64,000 bases of DNA from Carnegiea gigantea (taxonomy: Eukaryota; Streptophyta; Magnoliopsida; Caryophyllales; Cactaceae), in assembly GCA_029747015.1 (NCBI GenBank), contig JAKOGI010001364.1:76760-140759 (forward strand). Direction: 5' to 3'. Positions 23,150 to 36,436 of this stretch are shown piece by piece. Below the pieces are notes generated by a model. That model worked only from the letters and a program-made list of their open reading frames with translations, did no database searches and had not been told where the DNA came from. Every line of letters starts with the position of its first letter. Position 1 is the first letter of the stretch. The translations under genes and the position numbers were made by a program.

Positions 23150-24235
23150 TTATGTTATTTTGTTCTTATGTGTCTTTCTATTACTTTTCAAATGAAGCAG
23201 ATCTAGAAGAAGAAGAAACACATTTGGCAAAATAAAGGCATAATCATCCTAATGCAGACCCAATAAGATGAACACCTTAGGAACACTTCAACGGAAGAAC
23301 ACCCAAATCCAAGGAAAACTTTTTGGATTCTTGAAAGAACACCAAGATAAACAACCCACCAATTAATCTCCTAAAGCATAAGTACCAAAGATTAATATAA
23401 AAGAAAGACTCTAAATCACTACTCTAATAAGAGATAAAGATTAAGAGATTTTGAGAGAGAAATGGGCTTTTAGACTTTTCAGTCATTCATAATCATCAAA
23501 GCTGAATGTAATACAAGAGATGAGGAATTAAATAGTAAGATACCCCCTCTCCAAACTTAGTACTAGCCAATAACATTATAAGAATTTATCCAATGAAACA
23601 CATGCTAATCGTACAATTAAAGGAGCACCACCAGGGGATAATGGTGTGCTAGAATTTGACTACATATTCCTTTCCATTGGTGATGTCATTCACCTATCCA
23701 AATGGAGGAGATTAAGGTAAGAATTTTTATGAGAGTCTTCTAGAAGACTTTATTAGCTACCCACCAACTTTGGACCCTTAATTCTCCCATTTGATGACCC
23801 AATTAATTCCTTGATTAAAAATGTGCACCTCCAGATCTACACTAACCATGGCTCGATTAAAACACTGTAACTTGCTCGATTCTTGGAACTTGATGATGAC
23901 ATTGGGCTTGTTGGAAAATAGACATTTGGAGCTATCCATCCATGCAAAAATCACCAAAAAATGAATCCCATTTACCCACCAAAAATGAGTTAGAAATCAG
24001 ACCATACGTTCTGCCGAGAATAAGGAAGTAAAATAAAATAGAGTGACTTAGAGATAAAATAGCTAGACTCCTTATTTAGGCTACTAAGTGCCATGCCACC
24101 TTGCCTAAGCCTACTTTGGGGTCCCTCAAGGCTCCCAAACCAACAAGGACTTTGGAGAGCCAATTACTTGGGTACCACCCTCATAGGTGATTAAGGGTCC
24201 AAGTTGAATTCAAACCTTAATGTTGATAAGGAGGT
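23150..24235 (-). mobile_element. LTR-related sequence, minus strand
   Basis: Read on the minus strand this resembles the gypsy LTRs at 52945-54267 and 57845-58979: AGCTCCAAATGTCTATTTTC near 23930, the phrase AATCTTTATCTCTTATTAG near 23430, and a terminal part with TTCTTCTAGATCTG. No primer site, polypurine tract or target duplication could be placed, so it may be a solo LTR or a fragment. Boundaries are approximate. Confidence 0.45.
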
Positions 24236-24291
24236 TAGGCCTCGTGGCTTGCTCTGCAAACAAACAAACAAAATTAAATTTAATAGTTAAG

Positions 24292-24541
24292 GAGTAATTT
24301 ACTCTAAGTGGGGGCATCGTGTGATACGTCTCGCCATGGTCTCTTTTCTTCTGTTTGTCATTGTGCTTTTTTCCTATTTCTAATGCAATATTATTCAATC
24401 GTCAAATCAAATTTGATGTTAAAGAGGTGTAATTTACCATAAATAAGGGGCATCATGTGAGCGGTCTGGCCATGGTCTTTTTTCTTCTGCTTACAATAAG
24501 TGTGCCTTTTTTTTCCCCCCTATTTCTAATGCAATATTATT
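24292..24541 (+). repeat. Tandem direct duplication, about 105-115 bp units
   Basis: Units 24292-24395 and 24427-24541 share GCCATGGTCT, TTTTCTTCTG and CCTATTTCTAATGCAATATT in the same order. The second unit has a longer T/C run. No coding content. Confidence 0.75.
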
Positions 24542-24549
24542 AAGCTTTT

Positions 24550-25246
24550 TAGGCTTTGCTTTTTATTTTGCTCCATCTTTCTCCTTATCATTTTCTGTAT
24601 CTCTTACTTTCCCTCTTCTGATTTCTTTCTTTTTTGAGGTTGATTTCTTGATTATTTTATATTACCCAATGCCAAGTAAATAAGAGGGGGTTATTTCTTT
24701 TGTTAATGTGAGTAAATTAATTTTGAACTTTAATTTGCGAGCCTCTAATTTTTAATTGAAGTTGTTTATTGCAATTTTTAGATTGCCATTAGTTTTTACT
24801 TGGTTCATTTTGATAATACAGTCTGCATGTTAACTAAAGCGCTCGACCTTCCAAAGATTAGCAAAAACGGTTGTGTTGGTTGAAATTTCGATAAATTTAT
24901 CTGGACAATTTAAAGGTAGTTTTCCAACCTCCATCATCCCCTCTTTTTATGTCTCTTTAATTTTTATATTGTTTATTTTAATTTAATATCATAATTTGGG
25001 CATTTGATAAATATAGATTGATTTTTTCTCTTTTGTTTGCGGCAAGTGATATAGATTAATTAGTTGAAGCTTATTTACCAATTTTATTCTAATTAGCTTA
25101 TTTCAATGCTTTTTTTAGTGCTCATGTAGTAGTTCGGTGTGACTTAACCTCATCCCTTCAACATAGATCAACTCTTAAATTACAACAATAGTCATATGTT
25201 TGCGCCTTACGGCGTCGTATGTCATTCTAAAAGTTAGAATAGAAAT
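24550..25246. other. AT-rich spacer
   Basis: T-rich sequence with no supportable gene or element. Confidence 0.4.
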
Positions 25247-25547
25247 CAGTGTTATAAATACTGTACTGTACTGTCCGGTATCGGCTGAAGTATACTGTAG
25301 CGATTAAGAAATAGCATAAGTTATTGTTCGGTACTATACCAGTCAAATACTGGTCAATAACGCTCTATACCGTGAAATACCGAGCGGTATCGGTATTTTC
25401 GATTAAATATTGCCCAGTATACTAAAATTTCAAAGTTTTTGTACTTTAGTTTTTTGAAATTCAAAACGGTATGAGTCCGGTATAACGATATATAAATTTA
25501 GTATGTCTCGTTCTAGTAAGAAAAACGATACGATTTTTATAACTTTG
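25247..25547. mobile_element. Possible MITE with GTTATAAA ends
   Basis: The segment starts AGTGTTATAAATAC and ends with the approximate inverse, TTTTTATAACTTT. The interior repeats CGGTAT and its inverse ATACCG many times. It is non-coding. Ends are short and no target duplication is clear, so this is a tentative call. Confidence 0.35.
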
Positions 25548-25849
25548 ATAGAAAGCTTGCTTGTGCTAAGAAAAGGAACGGTGACCTTAAATTGTTAGAA
25601 AGAAAGCGACAAGTACCGATTTAATAGAGCCTATGATACTCAGATTGCACTCAGGATCGATGGAAATTAATTGGATGAGGAAACAGAAAGTGCTAAATTG
25701 CAAGATAGATTTCCTTATTATCAATGCTTTTTCCTTTTTTGTTGATTCTTTTTACATATTTCAACAAATTATTTATTTATTAGTGTTTGTTTGCATTTGT
25801 AATGGACTTACAAAGAGTTGTTTATGCATTTTTTTAATATCCGTGCATG

Positions 25850-26050
25850 CATTAGTAATGAAGCTTTGGCCCCCCAAAAAAAAAAAATTAAAGTTACAAT
25901 ATTCGACAGTTATTTAAACAACTATTTAAAAACAACCTGTGTGTATCACAAGTTTAAAACTAGTAGAGGTTGTTTTTAAATAGTTGTTTAAATAACTGTC
26001 AAATATTGTAACTTTAAATTTTTTTTTTGGCCAAAGCTTCATTACTAATG
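25850..26050. repeat. Near-perfect palindrome, arms of about 85 bp
   Basis: Left arm 25850-25938 and right arm 25967-26050 are inverted copies with one base change plus length differences in the T-run and G-run. The 28-base centre includes TATCACAAG and AACTAGT. The right arm matches the degenerate right end of the Mutator-like element (39072-39127) in AAATAGTTGTTTAAA and the CATTACTAATG-like block, so the palindrome is two element ends placed tail to tail. Confidence 0.9.
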
Positions 26051-26146
26051 ACAACAATTAGTATGTGGTCCACCCTTGTACAACCGAGCCCACAAATTGT
26101 CCATCTAAGCGTGCCGTGTACATAAAGCAAGGAAACCACTGCAATA

Positions 26147-26147
26147 T

Positions 26148-26235
<88 letters not shown>
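26147..26235. repeat. TA microsatellite
   Basis: An AT dinucleotide tract with one GTATA interruption, lying just inside the left end of the Mutator-like element. Open frames across it are artefacts. Confidence 0.95.
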
Positions 26236-26236
<1 letters not shown>

Positions 26237-26589
26237 AAAAGTGCTCATAATTGCAATTTCAAATCACGTCGTGATCGAAAAACTTCCGCTCACTTTCTCT
26301 CTTCGAAACCGCTCAAATTCGCGCTTGATTTGACGAAATTATGCTCTGTTTGCTCACTGCTTCTACCAAAAAATCTTCAAAAAATACCACCAAAGCTTGA
26401 ACCAAACACTTCAATGTAAGTTTTAGTAACATAAGAAATTTATTTACATGTTCGAAACAAAACAATGAATAATCTCGTTTTTCAAATGTTGGCTGATGGA
26501 AACTCACCATTGATTAACAGCAAAGAAAAGATCTACTAGTGATGAATCAAACACTGCTCAGAAAAGGTATGTTGAAAACCTTAAACCTT

Positions 26590-28630
26590 GAAAACCTTAA
26601 ACCTAGTATTAGTGAGCCAACGTACATCACTAGTGAGCAGTAACTACGAGTACCTGATTCTGTCAACAAATTCACAATAAACACGTTTACCTTGATGCTG
26701 ACTAATACATGCAAAACACTTTTACATTGACTCTCCTAATTTTGCTGTATAGTGAGTTGTAACTTATATTGTGGTGAGCTATATCTTTACTTTAGTGAGC
26801 TGTGAACTATATGCTTGTTCATGTCAACATATGCATGCTATAGTGAGTTGTGTCTTATAATATAGTGAGCTATGGCTTGAATATAGTGAGCCATGACAAA
26901 AATCTAGTGAGCTGTAAATTATATTCTAGTGACTATCAACATATGCATGCTCCAGTGAGTTGTGCCTTATATTATAGTGAGCTATGACTTGAATTTAGTG
27001 AGCAATGACAGAAGTGTAGGGAGCTGTGAATTGTATGCTAGTTCCTGTCAACATATGCATGCTATAGTGAGTTGTGCCTCATAATATAGTGAGCTTTGAC
27101 TTGAATGTAGTGAGCCATGATAAAAATCTAATGAGTTATAAATTACATTCTAGTGGTTGTCAACATATGCATCCTACAGTGAATTGTGCATTATATTGTA
27201 GTAAGCTACTAGAACTATTCCCCTTGCGATGCAAGGGTTGAATTAGACAATATGTCAATATTCAAAATTATAGATAATTCATGAACAATATTATTTTCAT
27301 CATTTATATTTATTTTATTAGTTGAATAATCTTTGTATCTATTAAACTTTTTAGATTTACATATGTGTTATTTTGTATGTGCAATTAAATGTTTATTAAT
27401 CATATTTCTAAGAAACTGATTAAAAAGAAAGTGAAAGATCTTGTGAAGAAAAGTTTAAAAAGAGTAGTATACGTATAAAAGACAAAAAATAGATTAAAGT
27501 ACTAATTAATATGCTAACCAATAAAGTTATGACACTTGACAAAAATAGGTCAAGCCACTTAATTTTATATATAGTTATGTAGATAGATGGCTTGAATTTA
27601 GTGAGCCATGACAAAAATGTAGGGAGCTGTGAAGTATATGCTAGTTCCTGTCAACATATACATGCTATAGTGAGTTATGCCTTATAATATAGTGAACTGT
27701 ACTTTACATCCTAGTCTGTCATACCTTAAATTTAGAAAGCGGTACCATACATTCAAGTGTGCAATCTAAAACTCCAATCTCTTTTCATATACTATTTCAC
27801 ATATATAGTGAGTTCTATCTTATATTATAGTAAGCCATGATATCTTTTGTAGTAAGCTGCACCTTTTTTTTCTAGTGTGCTATCACATTTACTGTAATAT
27901 TAATAGTATCTGTAATACTATTTGATAGATCAAAGACATAAGGGTCAAGCACAAGCCATCAAGAGATGATTACGCAAAGTTGCTAGAGACATCTTTGATC
28001 AAGTGAACTTTAGGTAATTACCGCTTCAAATATATCCAAAAACGCACACGGTATAGCCCACTGCACTAACATTGTTTTTTTCTTTTGTGTTGAAGTCCAA
28101 AGGATCAAAATAAAACAAATGAAACAATTCAAGGAATGCAAGAGGATATTACTCATAATTTAGGCCAAGGTATGTCTACATTATGTAAGTTTATATGTAA
28201 TAATTTGTATGTAGTGAGAAGGAAAAATTGTATTCAAAGGACCTGTACATTATATTCTAGATTAATTCCTATCAATTAGTGAGCCATAACATATGCTTTG
28301 GCAAGCTATTATAAATATCTAGTGACCAGAATCTACTATTATATTTTGGTGTTATACCACCATGTACAGTTAAACATTCTAATATCATTTGCTATAACAG
28401 TTCGTATATCTAGTGAGTTTATAATCTCATATTTTAAACAAGTAGTAAAACTATACATCTACAATTACATTTAGTGAGTTGAACTCTATTTTTAGTTAAT
28501 AAACAACTATATTCAGTGAGCTGAACTGCAATTGTAGTGAGCAAACAACTATGTTTAGTGACCAGACCTATAATTCTGGTGAGCAAATAGTTTATTTTAG
28601 TGAAATGAAATATATATATATAGAGATCCA
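26590..28630 (+). repeat. First TTTAGTGAGC repeat block
   Basis: About 16 exact GTGAGC cores plus many one-base variants (AGTGAGTTG, AGTGAGCTATG), all on the plus strand, spaced roughly 20-35 bases with AT-rich filler. Between blocks lie short exon-like stretches (27910-28010, 28096-28168) bounded by GTATGT or GTAATT donors. The block therefore fills early introns of the plus-strand protease gene. Confidence 0.8.
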
Positions 28631-30130
28631 AATTACATTAAATATTACACATTTATTTAGTTATACATCTTGTTCACTTATATAAAGTACCATGTACAGC
28701 TGCAGAAGAAGCAACCAAGGAAGCACAACCAAAGCATCAGGAAAATCTGTCCACAACAAGGGACAAAACATCTGAAGGAAAAACCAACTCAACAAGTACT
28801 ACTACAACTAAAAGAAGGGTAAAACAAGAAGCTAGGAAGAACAAAAATATATGCACCAGTCCAATTAGTTTAGAAGATGAACAACTCCAAGCTCCCACAG
28901 CAGGGGAGAAACAAAACGTGGTGCTAGAAAATCTACAAACTGTGCATGCTATGCAAGAATCACAACCTACTATACAGGGAGAGGGAGGGTAACAGCAATA
29001 AAAAAACAACAAAACCACCTCAACAACACACTCTAATAGCAGGGCAAAAATAAAAGGTGGTGCTACAAAAACGGAAAAAGGAGCCAAAGAAGATTGATGC
29101 ACATTAGAAAATTAACAACACAGAACAATAAAAGGGGGAAAGAAGAATACATAGCAAAAACTTCCCCAATGTTCCCAAGAACACTGCCCAAGAAAGCTCC
29201 AAAAAAGCAATCATCGACATTCATCAACAACCTTTAGAGGAAACAGAGGACACTGTAGAGGACACCACTTACAAAATGCCTCCCCCTGGACATGATGATG
29301 AATTTGAGTCTGATGATGAAGTGTTGGTGAAGAGAATCAAGAAGATAAAAAAACCAACAAATTCTAGACCAAAGAAAATGTAAGTGAGGTCAAAAAAGTC
29401 TGTTAAGGCACAACCTGAGAAGGAGAAGCAGGATGTCCAAAAGAGTCGTAAACCTCCTGTAAAGAGTGGACAGCTCTCAGTTTTCAAACATCAAAAGAAC
29501 ATAAATCTCTGAAAAGGACACAAGTGCTACCGTCCATGTTCAAGACCCCAAGTCTATGCGATCTATGCCAAAGCCTGTAGAGGTAGACAGAAAACCCAAA
29601 AAGATCTTTCAAACAAGAATGTCACGATCAGGGTTTGTTGCCATGATTGATAATTTCAATGAGGCACAAAGAGAAGCAATACGAGACATGGGGTTTGGAG
29701 GATTCCTCCACTTACAAGTTACTGAATTGCCAGGGGATTTATGCAAATGGTTTGCAGATAGATTTAACCCATACTCAGTCACCTTGTACATATCACTTGA
29801 CAAAAAGATGCCAAATATAATGAAGTCCTTGATGCATGGAGAAAAGACTGGAATCTGTAAAATGGGACTCCTAAGCTGAGCCAAATGCCTTAATACATAC
29901 TCAGCCAAACTGATGCAGCGGAAAGTTTTAAGAAAAACTTTGTGCTGTATATGGTCTCCTGCTTTTTCAACGGTTCAAAGAATGTACATTGCGCACCCTA
30001 TTTTGCCAAGAATATTGCTAATGTTGAAGATATAGCGATAATTGATTGGTGTTAGTACACCATTAATAGATTGTGTGACTCTATCAAAAAGAGGGTTTCA
30101 AACTTTGATGGCCCTATTCTCTTCTTGATG

Positions 30131-30808
30131 GTAAGTTCCTTATACTCTATCAGACTTATGTTTTTAGTGAGCACAAAGTCAAATTCAGTGAGCTGAACAT
30201 ATATAATTAGTGAGCATAACAATATTTTCAGTGAGCTTAACATATATCATGGTGAGCAAACCATTTACTTTAATGAGCTGAACATACAGTTTGGTGAGAA
30301 GAATGTGTATTTTAGTGAGCATAACGAAGCTTTTAGTGAGCTATGAAGAACTTGATCATATGTGACAATTGTCCATTACATTGATCTATAATGACCATTT
30401 TAGTGAGCACGCATCACGTGCCCCACATATATATAGGAATTATTGTTACACAACATTACTTCATGTTCATGAGCTACTATGTATTTTACTGAGCAGAGCA
30501 AACTATTTAGTGAGTGGACCACTATTATTAGTGAGCAGACCATATAACATAGTAAGCAGCCACATCTTTTAGTAAGCAAATGTTCAGCTTTGGTGAGCTA
30601 TAAATGACTACTCATAGAAGACAAATGTCTGTTACATTGATCTCTATTAACAAATTTAGTGAGCATAATAAGAATTTTTCTTAGAAAGCATTACTTTATA
30701 TTAGTGAGCTAGTATACATTTTTGGTGAGGGGGGACTATATTTTATGAGCATAGATTCATTTTTGGTGAGCTATATGGAACTGATTACAATGAACATTTC
30801 TCTTACAG
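30131..30808 (+). repeat. Intron of the C48 gene filled with TTTAGTGAGC repeats
   Basis: The intron starts GTAAGT and ends TTACAG and joins conserved coding blocks on both sides (NFDGPILFLM and MPYLDRV). It holds about 13 exact GTGAGC cores, mostly TTAGTGAGC or TTGGTGAGC, on the plus strand. This is the cleanest example that the repeats are intronic. Confidence 0.85.
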
Positions 30809-31909
30809 ATGCCATATCTTGACAGGGTTCTCCTAACAAGAATGACTATTCAGAGGCAATTCCCAACAATCAAAGGCTGGACAATAGAAAGACTGAGGAA
30901 AAGAGTCAAAGAAGAGAGAAAGCTAATAAAGTTGGTGCAAAAGAAGGGACAAAAGACTTTGGAAAGGGCATAATAGAGCCTCTAATACAAATAACCTAGG
31001 AAGTCGCCGCTGAACCACAGCTGCAAAAGGAACCTCAGCCACAAAAAGGAAGAACATCCAAAGATGTTTTCACAAAATGATGAACGATCAGAGTTAGAGG
31101 TATCATTTATTTCATTTATAACAATTAAGTAGAATGAAACAATTTAAACAAATATCTATCTAACATCTTACAATACTTGAATGGTGTCCACATTGTAGAA
31201 AGATATGGAAGAAGTGGCTGAAGTAACAAAGGCTTTAGTAAGTACATTCAAGAGGTACAGAACATTCATAGACTACTTGTCAAAAAGGTATCAAAACAAT
31301 GAAGCACTCAAGAAAATAAAAGATAAGACAATAAGCATGTTCTCTTCATACTGTGATGCTCAAATCGCAAAATCCCCACCAATGACACAGAGAAAAAGGG
31401 GATGAAAGTGCTGAGATACCACGATTCAGACAAGATAATGAATGGTGGAACAGAGTTGCTATATTGAGGCGATAGTTGAATTGGAGAATGCTTTTGTAAG
31501 GCAACAAAAAACCAGCAGCACCACTAGTAAAATTTTTGCATCAAGGCAAGGAGGCAATGGCATGCCCAATTTTAAGTTGATTGATAATAGCCAAAGTCCA
31601 GCTTCTACAACACCAGCAGCACCAGCATCACTTCACACACACCACCTTCTTCCCCACCTGCAAAAGTAGTTTAGACACCGCCACCCTTCCTCCTACACAC
31701 AGACACTGCAGACACCACCATCCTCCCCACCACAACACCCATCACAAACTCTTGAGACACAACCACCACATGAATCATCTCAAACGCCGCCACCACCACC
31801 ATTTCCAAAAACACAAATAAAGCAGCAAGAAAGGTAGAAAATAACTGAAGGAGAGCAAAAATCTCCTGATAGGGAAGATGGAACAAAGAAAACAGTAAAT
31901 AAAACTAGT

Positions 31910-32345
31910 AAGAATTTTCAATGAGCAGACTCATACTTTCAGGGAGTATGCTCTTACTTTCAGTGAGCAGAACATGCTTTTTAGTGAATTATGTGCAAAT
32001 TATTGACAAAATGAAAATTTTATGTTACATTAAACTTGTTAGCACACCTCACTTTTAGATGGCTATAAGAACAAGCAAAGAGGACCTTGTTGGTATTGAA
32101 CATTTTTTTTTAAGTCAGCTGGTGTGCAATGTCAGTGAGTAGAAGTTATATTTTAGTAAGTATAAAGTATAACTTGATGAGCAGAACATATATGTTAGTG
32201 AGCAGGACACATGTGTGAGTGAAAAGAACATATATGTTAGTGAGGAGAACATATAGTTTAGTGAGTGGTGAGCAACAATCTCTATTTAGTGAGCACAGCA
32301 AGCATTTTAGTGAGCATAATATCTATTTTAGTAAGCACTTACGCA
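31910..32345 (+). repeat. TTTAGTGAGC repeat block between late C48 exons
   Basis: Five or more exact plus-strand GTGAGC cores and several variants lie in a non-coding gap between the Pro/His-rich exon and the exon at about 32360-32510. Confidence 0.8.
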
Positions 32346-33239
32346 TGTTATGTATACAGAAGAAGAGCACAGCAAGAAGACAAGACATCAACCGAGAAGA
32401 GAGAAAGGGCCAATGATAGAGCCCTTTTGCTTTTCTTTTGTACAGAGAATAACAAAGATTATAGCGGATTTGTCAGCCTAGGAAAGGATCTTTACTGAAT
32501 ATGTACTCCATCCATCATAAGACCTTGATTCGAAGTAAGCACATAACTGATAGACAGAAAACACTTACAAACACTTAAATTATAATGAATATATACTTAT
32601 ATTTTTTTTCCTTTTCTTACTAAATCAGTGAAGAAATGTTTGATATCGAAGAAATGTTTGATATCGAAACATATGTTGCACATCGGTATTACATGTCAAC
32701 CATGCGTCCACGAGAATACATTGATGTACATGTGATCAATGTCTGGGCTGCTATCCTCAGCAACTTGGAGAGAAAAAGAAGTGAATGACCTCCAAGAAGA
32801 TTTTTTGCATCAGTTGATGGATTCGTAACATATACTTATTTTTTATTTTCATAAAAATATAAATAATCAAACATTAATGATACTGCTATAAAAATGCAGT
32901 CAACCTTGGACCCCTCGATAAATACAGCAAAATCAGAGGAAGGAAGGTACATTGATTTTGAAATAATTCTTCAGAAAGAATTCTAAAGATGTGACAAATG
33001 GATATCATGAAAACTATTGCAGCTGGTAAGCATTAATCTAATACATTTTAATTATATATTAAAATACCATATTATGTAATATTAATCATTCTCCAATTTC
33101 AAGGTATTCTTCTCAGTATATCACAAGAAACACTTCTTCATCTTCTGCTTTGATTTAAAGGAGAAAAAACTTGGTATCATAGACAACATGCACATAACTG
33201 CCCCATACAAAACAACGTATGGAGAAACACATCTTTTAG

Positions 33240-33475
33240 TGGTATATTCAAATGCTCACTGATTCATTTACTTTATAATAAATCAACACACATATTTGGT
33301 GAGCTTACAAATTTGGTGAGCTAACATATATTCTTGGTGAGCTAACACATAATCTTGGTGAGCTAACACATGTATTTGGTGAGCTAATAGATATATGTAG
33401 TGAGCTAAGGCACATATGAAGTGTGTTGAGCTAACACATATTCTTGGTGAGCTAACACACATATTTGGCAGATTT
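33240..33475 (+). repeat. TTGGTGAGCTAACACAT tandem block in a C48 intron
   Basis: Seven GTGAGC cores follow one another at about 23-30 bases, most as TTGGTGAGCTAACAC. This is the most regular block. The intron ends TTTGGCAG before the exon with the catalytic Cys. It looks like a recent local expansion of the motif. Confidence 0.85.
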
Positions 33476-34089
33476 TTTCAAGCGAGTGTTGGCCACTCCA
33501 AACATGAAATTGTGAACAAGATGAAACCAGTACGAATGAGAATGCCATGGAGAACAACAGATAATGTCACATACTGTGGAATTTTTTCCATGAGACACAT
33601 GGAATCTTACTTTGGCCAAGCAAATAAATGAGATTGTGGTTTCAAAAAAAATAAAGTAAGTTTACCAAAAATATTTTCTCTGCAAAAATATCTTCAAATA
33701 AATACAACATCTATTAATCGTTTGTTTCCCTTTTTTTTTTCTTTTTTACAGGAAAAAATCTGCTTGATGTAATGCAAGCACGGTACTACTATGAAATCAT
33801 CAACAGTGAAGAAAATATATACAGTAATAGAGTGAAGAGGCTCGTAAAGGAGTTCCATGATAAACAACAAGTATAACTAAATACAAAATCAGCCCAACCT
33901 CAAGTGCCAACAGCATGACTAATCAACCTTGCTTTAAATTAGATTAATTATAGGAACTTATGTACTTAACAGTCTAATTTTAAGTTAGACTAATTTTAAG
34001 TTAGACTATTAATATGCTTACCTTTAATCATGTTGAAGTACTAATAAACAACATTTACTATTGGATAATTTATATCGATTACTATGCTT

Positions 34090-35150
34090 AATTCCAGTGA
34101 ACTAGAAGACAAAACCAGTGAACTCACAGCCAAACCAAGTGAGCTATATCTTTTACTATGCTTAATTTTGTAAATGAATGCAAAATCAAACTAAAATGAT
34201 ATTTTTTTTATAATGTTAAGTCAAATATTAAAGTGTTCAACATGTTATTGTCATAGAATGCTATGCTTTTATAATGTTAAGTCATCAAACATATCATAAT
34301 AGTTTTGTAGAAAACAGTGAGCTAACAGATGCAACTAGTGAGCGATGAATCTTCAGCAGTAAGCAACATATTATGAGTGTCAAAAGTATTCACCTTATCA
34401 TAAACTTCAAAATTATTCAACATCATTTACTTAAACTTCAAATAAAAAACAATTCTCAATCACAAAACATAAAAAGATCATAGTGAATAAAAATACAAGT
34501 TTGGGTTGTATTAATCAAGATACAAATTTACGTTTGAATATTTGTTCAAAACAAACTATCGAATGGCCCAGATGAAAAAAATTCATTAATGGTAGAAGCC
34601 AATGCCCTCTCTCACCATAGTAAAATTTCATGCTTGATTCCCACGTGACCTGTCTCAAAAAATAAAAAAGCATATACATATCTTTAGTGAACCAAAGTGT
34701 AAATGTAATGAGCAGATACACTATATTCGTGAGCCAATAGATATTTTAAGTGAGCACACATACTATGTTAGTGAGAGTATTACCCTTGAATGCTAACAGC
34801 TTCAGAAGCAGGATTCAACTGATTGTTAGGAATCATATCCCCATTTGGTTTCCTCAACCTTTCATCAAAAATTAAGCTAAAAATTCTGTACATTTCATTA
34901 AAATCTACCGCTGGATTAGATGCAATTGGTGCATTAGATGAACCAGCTGCAACAACCTAAACCATCACAGCAAAAATGTATTTTTAGTGAGCACATTATA
35001 TATATTTAGTAAGCCAACATATAAATGTAGTGAGTGCAACTTGTAAGACTAACAGTGTGAGAACTGAAAAATGTAGTGAGCCAATACAAACTTCTAGTGA
35101 GTGGATACCTTATATTAGTGAGAGTATTAAAACTTTTAGTGAGCTCAAAA
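34090..35150 (+). repeat. Repeat block between the convergent genes
   Basis: Eight exact GTGAGC cores and variants lie in the spacer between the C48 gene (ends about 33880) and the transposase gene (ends about 35240). Orientation is still plus. Confidence 0.75.
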
Positions 35151-35593
35151 CACAGAATAATTCTACCAGTCTTAGCAACAAACTCATCAAACTCCAAAAA
35201 GATATCACTATAAGAAATATAGCATGTTCAAAGAGATTGTCAATAGAATTTTACCGGATGTTGAGATACATCTCCTTCATTCTTTGAAGAAAACATTGCC
35301 TTCCTTGATCTAATAATGTTTGACATCTTCTCTAACGTACTCTTTCTCCTTACATTCCTTTCACCTTTTTTCCTTGAACCTTTAGGGTTACCAAATGATT
35401 TTCTACTGGCGCCAAGACTACTGATCATTTTCAGTGTCAGAAATATAAACTGAACCCACAATAACACCAACATCAGCCTTTAACTTGGCAAAAGCTTCTT
35501 CATATAGGTTTCTTGCTTGACTATTTGATTCACTTGCAAGAAGCAAAGCCTTAAACTGCCGATGCATCTGAACCCTCCATATGGAATAGGAAC

Positions 35594-35935
35594 ACCAACT
35601 ACATTACCACTTACAGCTTCTTCTACAACTCAGGGGGTCCTGCTAGCCTAGTCCATCATTTCAAAATATATTGATAAGGTACTTTAGACACACAATGAAG
35701 ATTGAAAATCCGCAAGTAGTGGCAGTAAAGAATACCATTCTCACTGTGCTTCTTCTACATATAAAACCAGGAATACCAACTGCATTACCACTTACAGCTT
35801 CTTCTACAACCCGGGGGGGTCTGGGTAGCCTAATCCATCGTTTCAAAATATATTGATAAAGGACTTTAGGCACACAATGAATATTGAAAATCCGCAAGTA
35901 GTGGCAGCAAAGAATACCACTCTCACTGTACTTTT
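35594..35935 (-). repeat. 181-bp tandem duplication in the transposase 3' part
   Basis: The sequence from ACCAACT at 35594 recurs at 35775 with the same CACTTACAGCTTCTTC and TTTCAAAATATATTGATAA landmarks. It repeats the coding region just after the SWIM finger, so the predicted protein end occurs one and a half times. Confidence 0.85.
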
Positions 35936-36436
35936 TACAATCACAAACAATATTATGACTTGGAAGATTAAACCTAACCACAAACCAAAACTTCTTTGAA
36001 AGGCTATTCTCATACACGACATATGTATGCTCTATACTGTAAGAGGTTTCACTTGAGCTAAGAAAGATCTCGACAGCACCCTTCTTCTTTAATATATTGA
36101 TTCTCAAACACTTTGTACAAGTTGTTCGTATAAATCTTCGAAGCATGCTGCAAAATACTAACATGTGGCAAGTACATCTCAGGAAATTCATCTTTTTTTC
36201 ACATTCTCATCCTTCTCCTTAATCCTCCACTCAGTAACAACGTCATAAAATATATTGTAAAAATCAAACAAACCACAAGTGGCATTAACTCTCTTTGACG
36301 AAGAGGCATTTTTCGACTCACTTTTTTGTGACGATAAAATGTCACCAGAGAAAACATCCTTTCAAAATGCCGGATACCATTTTTCTTTCAACTGATACAA
36401 TCTAACCAACCAAGCACATTTATACTCTTTAACCAG

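Larger units (their letters stand above)
28096..33880 (+). pseudogene. C48 (Ulp1-like) protease gene of the MULE, broken
   Basis: A multi-exon transposon gene whose product in related elements is a C48 cysteine protease of the SUMO-protease fold, of unknown role in transposition. A Lys/Thr-rich N-terminal exon (28699-29099) is followed by a conserved transposon domain at 29556-29879 (SRSGFVAMIDNFNEAQREAI, GFGGFLHLQVTELPGDLCKW). The intron at 30131-30808 is GT-AG, and after it the exon reads MPYLDRVLLTRMTIQRQFPT. Later exons are Gln/Pro/His-rich (31200-31840). The protease part begins near 32640 (YIDVHVINVWAAIL); HFFIFCFDLKEKKLGIIDN near 33130 supplies the His region and TDNVTYCGIFSMRHMESY near 33560 the Cys, with Tyr where Asp usually precedes Cys. 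Stops at 29877, about 30972, 31403 and 32786 make it a pseudogene. Confidence 0.75.

Noticed and set aside
26014..26238. Tyr-Ile repeat protein on minus
   Set aside because: Translation of a TA microsatellite and a terminal repeat.
31581..31820. His-rich 79-codon frame
   Set aside because: Shadow of a Pro-rich exon of the C48 gene in another frame.
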